64,000 nucleotides of DNA from Physella acuta. Lineage: Eukaryota > Mollusca > Gastropoda > Physidae. A model generated the notes under the pieces. It was not told the origin of the DNA. It worked only from the letters and a program-made list of their open reading frames with translations, and ran no database searches. A program made the position numbers and the translations under genes. The stretch is taken from assembly GCF_028476545.1 (NCBI RefSeq), contig NW_026733187.1, positions 1 to 64,000 on the forward strand, read 5' to 3'. Every line of letters begins with the position of its first letter. Position 1 is the stretch's first letter. Below are positions 58,700 through 64,000 of this stretch, piece by piece.

Positions 58700-58984
58700 T
58701 TAGCCGACCGCAGGGGTTAAATATAATTTATAAAGCAGCTGTCTATTGTAGGCTAAGTTATAAGCCCCCACCACCCAAGGAGCCATCACACCCTTGACCT
58801 GAATTTGTATGCAATTTTTGTTTCGGGGAAAAAAGTTCCGAATAAAATAGCGGGCTACCTCCTGATGTGAAGAGTTACCCTCTCTAGACCAGTAATCTTC
58901 ATCGTCGTCTAGCCCATTTGTTGGAGACTGTTTCTCCAAGTACCAACAGCAACAAAAGAACCAGCAGATCGTAGTAAAAGGCCT
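58700..58984 (-). CDS. Possible terminal exon of an unrecognised membrane-linked protein
   Basis: I do not recognise this. On the minus strand an acceptor-like ACCATTTCCACAG precedes a frame of 95 codons: RPFTTICWFFCCCWYLEKQS, then an acidic DDDEDYW stretch, and on to a stop. The start looks like the inner end of a membrane helix with a Cys cluster, followed by an acidic cytosolic tail. There is no second exon that I can join to it, and the last 30 residues look less protein-like. It may be chance. It is listed because it is one of the few non-repeat frames in this region. Confidence 0.15.
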   Translation of the reverse strand, partial: RPFTTICWFFCCCWYLEKQSPTNGLDDDEDYWSREGNSSHQEVARYFIRNFFPRNKNCIQIQVKGVMAPWVVGAYNLAYNRQLLYKLYLTPAVG

Positions 58985-59639
58985 CTGTGGAAATGGTGGT
59001 CCGTATACTGAATAGGCCTGTAGGCCTACACCAAGAGTAAAGTTGTTAATAGAACGTTCGTGCTGACCAGAGTATTTTTAAGATCTTTCATAATTAAAAA
59101 AAAATAGAACAAGCTTCATAATTATGCTGTTAACGAAATGAAAATTATTGCAGTCATCAAAGGAGTTTTTTTTTGGCTTCTCTTCGGAAGAGGACTTCTC
59201 CGTCCCCCCGTCGTCCCCCCCCCCCCCCCCCACCGAAATTGCCTTTATATATTTTAAAATGTACAAAGTGTATTCCACCCCTCATTAAAATTGAAGTCTG
59301 CCCCCCTCCCAATGTTTCAAACGCACTCCCCCCCCCCCCCTCCAACCGGAGAAAAATGTCTGAAATAAACGCTGGTCATTAATTAGTTCGTTTAAAGAAA
59401 CACAGTTCGACGCGTGACTAAGTCTCGTGCAAAATCTTAGGCCTAATTCTCCGTTGCTTAACCTTAACGGAATAGACAGAAACGTTTGACCTCCTTTTTT
59501 TCATATTTTATTACTCTCTCTAAGACAGTAGCGTCACAAGACGGGCCGGAGGGGGGGTGGGGGTGGGGGAGGTGCGGACCGCACCCGGTGACAACATCCA
59601 AGGGTGTGATACTTATAGGCATTTATATATATCCCACTT

Positions 59640-59749
<110 letters not shown>

Positions 59750-59852
59750 TAGCCGTCCCGGCCAGGCCCTGCTCTGGCTTCTGTGAAAAACCTTTCTGTT
59801 AAAGACCATTACCTGTGTGTTTAGTAATCATCATAAACCCGGCATTGCCCAC

Positions 59853-60245
59853 CCAAACCACAACCAACCAAAACAACAAAACGCAAACATAACGCTAACA
59901 CAATTACAAATACAAACGAAAACAAAAACCTAACAACAAACCCAACCACAACCACAAACACCAATACAAACACAAAGAAAAAACAAACAAAAAAGCAAAC
60001 GAAAACAAAAACCTAACAACAAACCCAACCACAAACACCAATACCAACACAAAAAAAACAACGAAAAAGCAAACGAAAACAAACCAAATCCAAACGCAAA
60101 ACCAACCAAAAACACAAATACAAACCCAAACAAAAAAACACAAACAAAAACGAAAAAAGAAAGAACAAAAACGAACCAAATCAAAACGCAACCACTAACG
60201 CAAACCCACCTAAACACAAAGAAAACACTAACGCGAACATAAACG
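59853..60245. repeat. A/C-only low-complexity tract
   Basis: About 390 bases nearly free of G and T, with loose repeats such as AACAAACCCAACCACAA and CAAACGAAAACAAAAACC. The minus-strand frames rich in Phe, Val, Trp and Cys are composition artefacts. Confidence 0.85.
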
Positions 60246-60807
60246 CCCGGGGCGGAATCACCTGTTTTAGCTTAATGAACGACTATAGTACCCCAACTTA
60301 TTCACAGTCTTTTGCACTCACTTAAACGAACGCGCCTGTTTCAATTTAATGAACAATTTTAATGCTCCAAGCTTATCCGTAAAATACCTACAACATTTGC
60401 ACTTGATCAATCCCCGCTAATTATGTAATTATTTTTTTTTCCCAACACCAAAACAAAGTAATAAAAAGTAAATTATTTTCCACTAATGATGACAATGCAA
60501 TGGTTTTATAAAGGGAAGTAATTGTGTTTTCCTAATTTATCAAAGGGAAGTAAGTGCTATAGGACTAAATAAAGACATAAATAGAATTTTTGTAAAAGAT
60601 GATATTTTTTTAAAAACTTGTGTTTAATGAACATGCCGACAATTATTACTATAATTTGAAAAATGAAAATTATTTTCCAACACTTTCAATATTAATTTTT
60701 TAACTCATAAATTTAGACAAATGCGCACGATGATTGTCTAACACTTAAATCCATCCAAGACCAACGACAAACATATGCTTTACATACAGAACTGAGCTTT
60801 ATATATT

Positions 60808-60808
<1 letters not shown>

Positions 60809-60882
<74 letters not shown>

Positions 60883-60926
60883 TATATATATATGCCTATA
60901 TATATATGCCTATATCCAAGTGTGAG

Positions 60927-61018
<92 letters not shown>
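60809..61018. repeat. (TA)n microsatellites at the edge of the LTR element
   Basis: Two long TA runs (about 60809-60879 and 60932-61018) separated by TATATGCC repeats. The LTR element starts directly after the second run, so it inserted in or beside it. Confidence 0.95.
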
Positions 61019-61019
<1 letters not shown>

Positions 61020-61650
61020 GTAACTAGGGTAAGTTACGACAACAGTGGCCCTGCTGTTTTAGGGGTGGGGACAGCGCGACGCGACGTATCACCTATACCC
61101 ACGTGTCAACCCGGGCGTGGCCAGAGTGACCATAATTGCTTTGGCCCCCAGAAAGACGATCGCTGACAGCATTGTACTGGACAAGCTGTTAAATTGAACA
61201 CAAAGACATGCTCGCGGACTACAGGACGGCTGACAGTTTACGACACGATAAACTCTCCGAAACTGACCGGGACGTGACAATAGGCCGGGAATAGCAGGAA
61301 CAGGTAACCTACGGGGAAGACGACCTGGCACTTTTACAGCTAGGGTATGACCTGACCTTCAGGAACATTCTTAGATTCTAGTGGTAGCGTATATATACGG
61401 ACTCATCGACACAAGACCGGCCCTTTTAACCAGAAGCTACACGAGAGACGGGAGACTAGACTTTGGTCGTGGTACTAGTTGTAAATCCAGACCAAGATAG
61501 AAGGAACCAATACCGACTTGTTTACGGTTTACCGGACTTAGGGACTTTGGAGGTCTGTTGGGTTTTTCGTTTTAGTTTGATGTTATTTGTCAATAAAAGA
61601 TCGAACCTACCATTGAGTAGAAGACAAAAGTGTTTACTTCATTGGTTACA
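61019..61650 (+). repeat. 5' LTR
   Basis: 632 bp bounded by TGTAAC and GTTACA. It contains GTATATATACGG (about 61388, TATA-like) and AATAAA at 61592-61597, placed as expected for an LTR promoter and poly(A) signal. Confidence 0.88.
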
Positions 61651-61721
61651 TTTGGCGCTGCGAGCAGTAAAACCCAACAAGACTAGCCTTTAACGGCATC
61701 CATTGTTCGCTGAGTCAACTG

Positions 61722-61823
61722 TCGAGGGCAACCTAGGCCTACCTGACGAGAACACCCTAGGCCTTCCTTACGGAGGCACCCTAGGCCTTCCTGACGAGGG
61801 CACCCTGAGCCTACCGGAGGAGC
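61722..61823 (+). repeat. Tandem repeat in the LTR element leader
   Basis: Four units of about 26 bases built on CCTAGGCCTTCCTGACGAGG and GCACC between the primer site and gag. Confidence 0.75.
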
Positions 61824-62290
61824 GGACAAGACCGACGGCGAGGTTGTGTTAGGACCCGTGCATGTTGGACGTGCACAAAGTTCACTGTCATCAGTCGTGG
61901 AGTATCAACACATGCATACATTGGTGACTGAACTGTACTAGTGGATTGTTTTATTTCCCCAAGATTTAGAAGTTTGAACTTTGTGTGATGACATTCTTGA
62001 TTCCTGGGACCCAGAGCGAGTTTTTCAATTAATTAACCGTGCCAAATCTAGAACAATTTCGTGGAGTATTAGGACTGTAGCAGAGGTGATTGCATTATTT
62101 CTTGGAGTATTTGAACGTTAGACGTGTATTGGTTTACTTTTTCAGGAACAGGAACTTTCAACAGTTATAAGTGACATTTCAGGAGGCAAATGCAAGCAAG
62201 TAATTAGTTAATTAGTAATACCAATGTGTGTTATTGTTAGACTGATTAGTACATAGATGTTATTTGTAGCTGCTATGTTAGATTGAAAAA

Positions 62291-63652
62291 ATGGCATATA
62301 CTTATGTTATGGTTGGAGCTGGAGAATACGAAGTAGACACATTTTATGGGGACAGGGACCGCTGTTTAGATTTTTGTGAAGAAATAAAACAAGTATGGGC
62401 GTGTCGACCGATGACAAAAGAGGAGAAACTTCGACTAATACTTAGAAGTGTCGGAGAATTGGTTAGGGCTGAAATTCGATGTCATGATATACAGGTACAG
62501 AAAGATCCAGAGGCGGTACTTGAGTTGATCGCCGCGACGTTTGGGGACAATAGGTCGGGTGCACAGTTAATGCAGACATTTTGTGCATGTAGACAAAATT
62601 CCGGTGAAGGGGTAAGGGAGTTTTCACATAGGTTAAAGAAAGCATTCGACTCTGTTCAGTTAAAGCTACCGTCAGTGGATGCTACTTTATTAAGGGATCA
62701 GTTTATAGAGGGCCTAGCTAACCGTACTTTGACGCGGCAGCTTAGAGAAGAAGTACATAGAAACCCTTTTCTACGATTCATTGATATACGAAACATGGCC
62801 TTGCGGTGGTATGATAACGTCATGACTACCGAGTTGATAGATTCACCTAGGCCTTCAGATAACCAGCAACATGAGACAAATGCCGATGTCCGTAGTCCTG
62901 TAGAGTCCATGTTGCCCAAGCTTTTCAATACGTGGCAGTCATTAGAGCACAGGCTAACACGTATAGAAGCAGGTTTTGAAAGAGGGAACGCTACTGATAC
63001 GGGGGTCAATCGCCTGGAACGGCCTGTGGTGACCAGGGTACCTTCGCTAGTGGGCGGAGATTGCAGACCACATTGTTTGATTTGCTCAGTACCTGGACAC
63101 ACAACTAGACACTGCCGACACAACTGGAGGAACCAGGGTTATGACCGGCAAGTTGATGCTCGGGTCAGGTATCAGGGCGTGTCACGATGGCAGAGGAAGC
63201 TAAACGACCGATTTGATAGGATGGCTCGCGCGGGTAGCGACATAAACCTGAACAATCATGAAAGTAGGGATAAGTCTAGAAGTAAGGAGGAAGTCAGTGG
63301 GGATACCAGGGATAGGGTCGCTAATCAGGTGGTGAATAGCGCCCATCACGTTCAAGATACTATTAGAGTAGTTGTAGATAAGGAAGAGTGTAGTGTGAGA
63401 AAACGTCCACTTAAGGCAGTACATTCAGGGGACAATAGAGCTAGGAATAAAAAGGCTTTACAAAAACCATGGTTTAGGGGAAAGATGAGAAGGAATACAA
63501 ACCTTGCACACGGATGTAAAATAACTGCCGGTAAAGAAAAGGCCTGTCAGGTTGAGGATGTAGTAGAACAGCTAGGTAAAATAGTCGATCTATTAGCTAA
63601 CACGTTAGAAAAATGGAGGGGAGGAATGAGACATTTCAAATACAAAATCTAA
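62291..63652 (+). CDS. Gag-like protein of the LTR element
   Basis: An uninterrupted 453-codon frame. Residues about 30-180 resemble a retrotransposon capsid (gag) domain, with a FGDNRSGAQLMQTFCACRQN block like that of PNMA/Gypsy gags. Then comes a short coiled coil (LEHRLTRIEAGFERG) and one CCHC zinc knuckle at 262-275 (CLICSVPGHTTRHC), followed by a basic, polar C-terminus. Capsid assembly and RNA packaging are the family roles. The LTRs on both sides show it is part of the element, not a domesticated host gene. Confidence 0.85.
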   Translation: MAYTYVMVGAGEYEVDTFYGDRDRCLDFCEEIKQVWACRPMTKEEKLRLILRSVGELVRAEIRCHDIQVQKDPEAVLELIAATFGDNRSGAQLMQTFCACRQNSGEGVREFSHRLKKAFDSVQLKLPSVDATLLRDQFIEGLANRTLTRQLREEVHRNPFLRFIDIRNMALRWYDNVMTTELIDSPRPSDNQQHETNADVRSPVESMLPKLFNTWQSLEHRLTRIEAGFERGNATDTGVNRLERPVVTRVPSLVGGDCRPHCLICSVPGHTTRHCRHNWRNQGYDRQVDARVRYQGVSRWQRKLNDRFDRMARAGSDINLNNHESRDKSRSKEEVSGDTRDRVANQVVNSAHHVQDTIRVVVDKEECSVRKRPLKAVHSGDNRARNKKALQKPWFRGKMRRNTNLAHGCKITAGKEKACQVEDVVEQLGKIVDLLANTLEKWRGGMRHFKYKI

Positions 63653-63899
63653 CTGGTTTAAAGGGTTAAAGCAGGGTTTTAAATATTAAGGAATTTCGTC
63701 TGTGTGTGTGAGACGAAGATATGTGTGAAGGAAGGATGAAAGTAAGAGACTAATATGGTAGGAAATTGTCCAGGTTTTTTTTTATTATATTGTATGTCAT
63801 GAGATATGAAAGGATGTAATTGATAATTGTTTTTGTAGATAATTTAGATGTTATGTTTAGGCTTTGATGTGGTCATCAAAGAAAGTGGGAGGGGGAGGA

Positions 63900-64000
63900 T
63901 GTAACTAGGGTAAGTTACGACAACAGTGGCCCTGCTGTTTTAGGGGTGGGGACAGCGCGACGCGACGTATCACCTATACCCACGTGTCAACCCGGGCGTG
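63900..64000 (+). repeat. 3' LTR (partial, cut by the window end)
   Basis: First 101 bases, identical to 61019-61119. Preceded by the purine tract GAAAGTGGGAGGGGGAGGA. Confidence 0.9.

Larger units (their letters stand above)
61019..64000 (+). mobile_element. Young gag-only LTR retroelement (Gypsy/Metaviridae-like), right end outside the window
   Basis: A 5' LTR (61019-61650, TGTAAC..GTTACA), a primer-binding-type TTTGGCGCTGCGAGCAG directly after it, a leader, one gag frame (62291-63652), a purine-rich tract (about 63880-63899) and the start of the 3' LTR at 63900. No pol region lies between gag and the 3' LTR, so it looks like a whole non-autonomous element that needs enzymes from elsewhere. 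The 101 visible bases of the 3' LTR are identical to the 5' LTR, which implies a recent insertion. The Gypsy assignment rests on the primer-site form and gag type and is tentative. Confidence 0.88.

Noticed and set aside
59904-60217. Two 95-aa minus-strand frames rich in Phe, Val, Trp and Cys, like membrane proteins
   Set aside because: They are translations of an A/C-only tract, so the residue bias follows from base composition.

Overview
This window looks like nuclear DNA of a mollusc, most likely a heterobranch gastropod. That is inference from an A/T-rich base composition, very long (TA)n tracts, patches of TCTAGA/AGATCTAG, dispersed AAGGGAGATAAC-type motifs, tRNA-derived SINEs and many short DNA transposons. 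The genes are multi-exon eukaryotic genes with GT-AG introns. I assembled them by hand from splice sites, phase and family knowledge.

Layout. 1-5838: probable last intron of an aquaporin gene, filled with (TA)n tracts and small hAT-type MITEs. 5839-6107: last coding exon of the aquaporin, plus strand. 8894-19179: complete NEK11-type protein kinase, plus strand, 14 coding exons, 686 aa. 22375-33765: complete DIS3/RRP44 exosome nuclease, minus strand, 23 coding exons, 958 aa, convergent with NEK11. 41173-51380: complete SLC6 Na+/Cl- dependent transporter, minus strand, 14 coding exons, 651 aa. 51381-61018: intergenic, with nested DNA transposons. 61019-64000: a very young gag-only LTR retroelement whose 3' LTR runs off the window.

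The three complete genes have unrelated jobs (kinase signalling, RNA decay, solute uptake) and do not form a pathway.

The most unusual structure is a repeated relation between tandem arrays and splice junctions. In at least four places a tandem repeat unit contains a copy of the neighbouring exon/intron border: NEK11 exons 4 and 10, and DIS3 exons 10 and 18. An SLC6 exon 9 donor is a weaker fifth case. In four more places an array begins within about 10-25 nt of a splice site. The result is ladders of decoy splice sites, and in NEK11 and DIS3 use of a decoy leads at once or within a few codons to an in-frame stop. Other points of interest are a 0.4-kb MITE family with 3-bp target duplications that spreads CRE (TGACGTCA) sites, a TTAA-flanked MITE inside a minisatellite, a hAT remnant with a BED zinc finger, and the recent gag-only LTR element.
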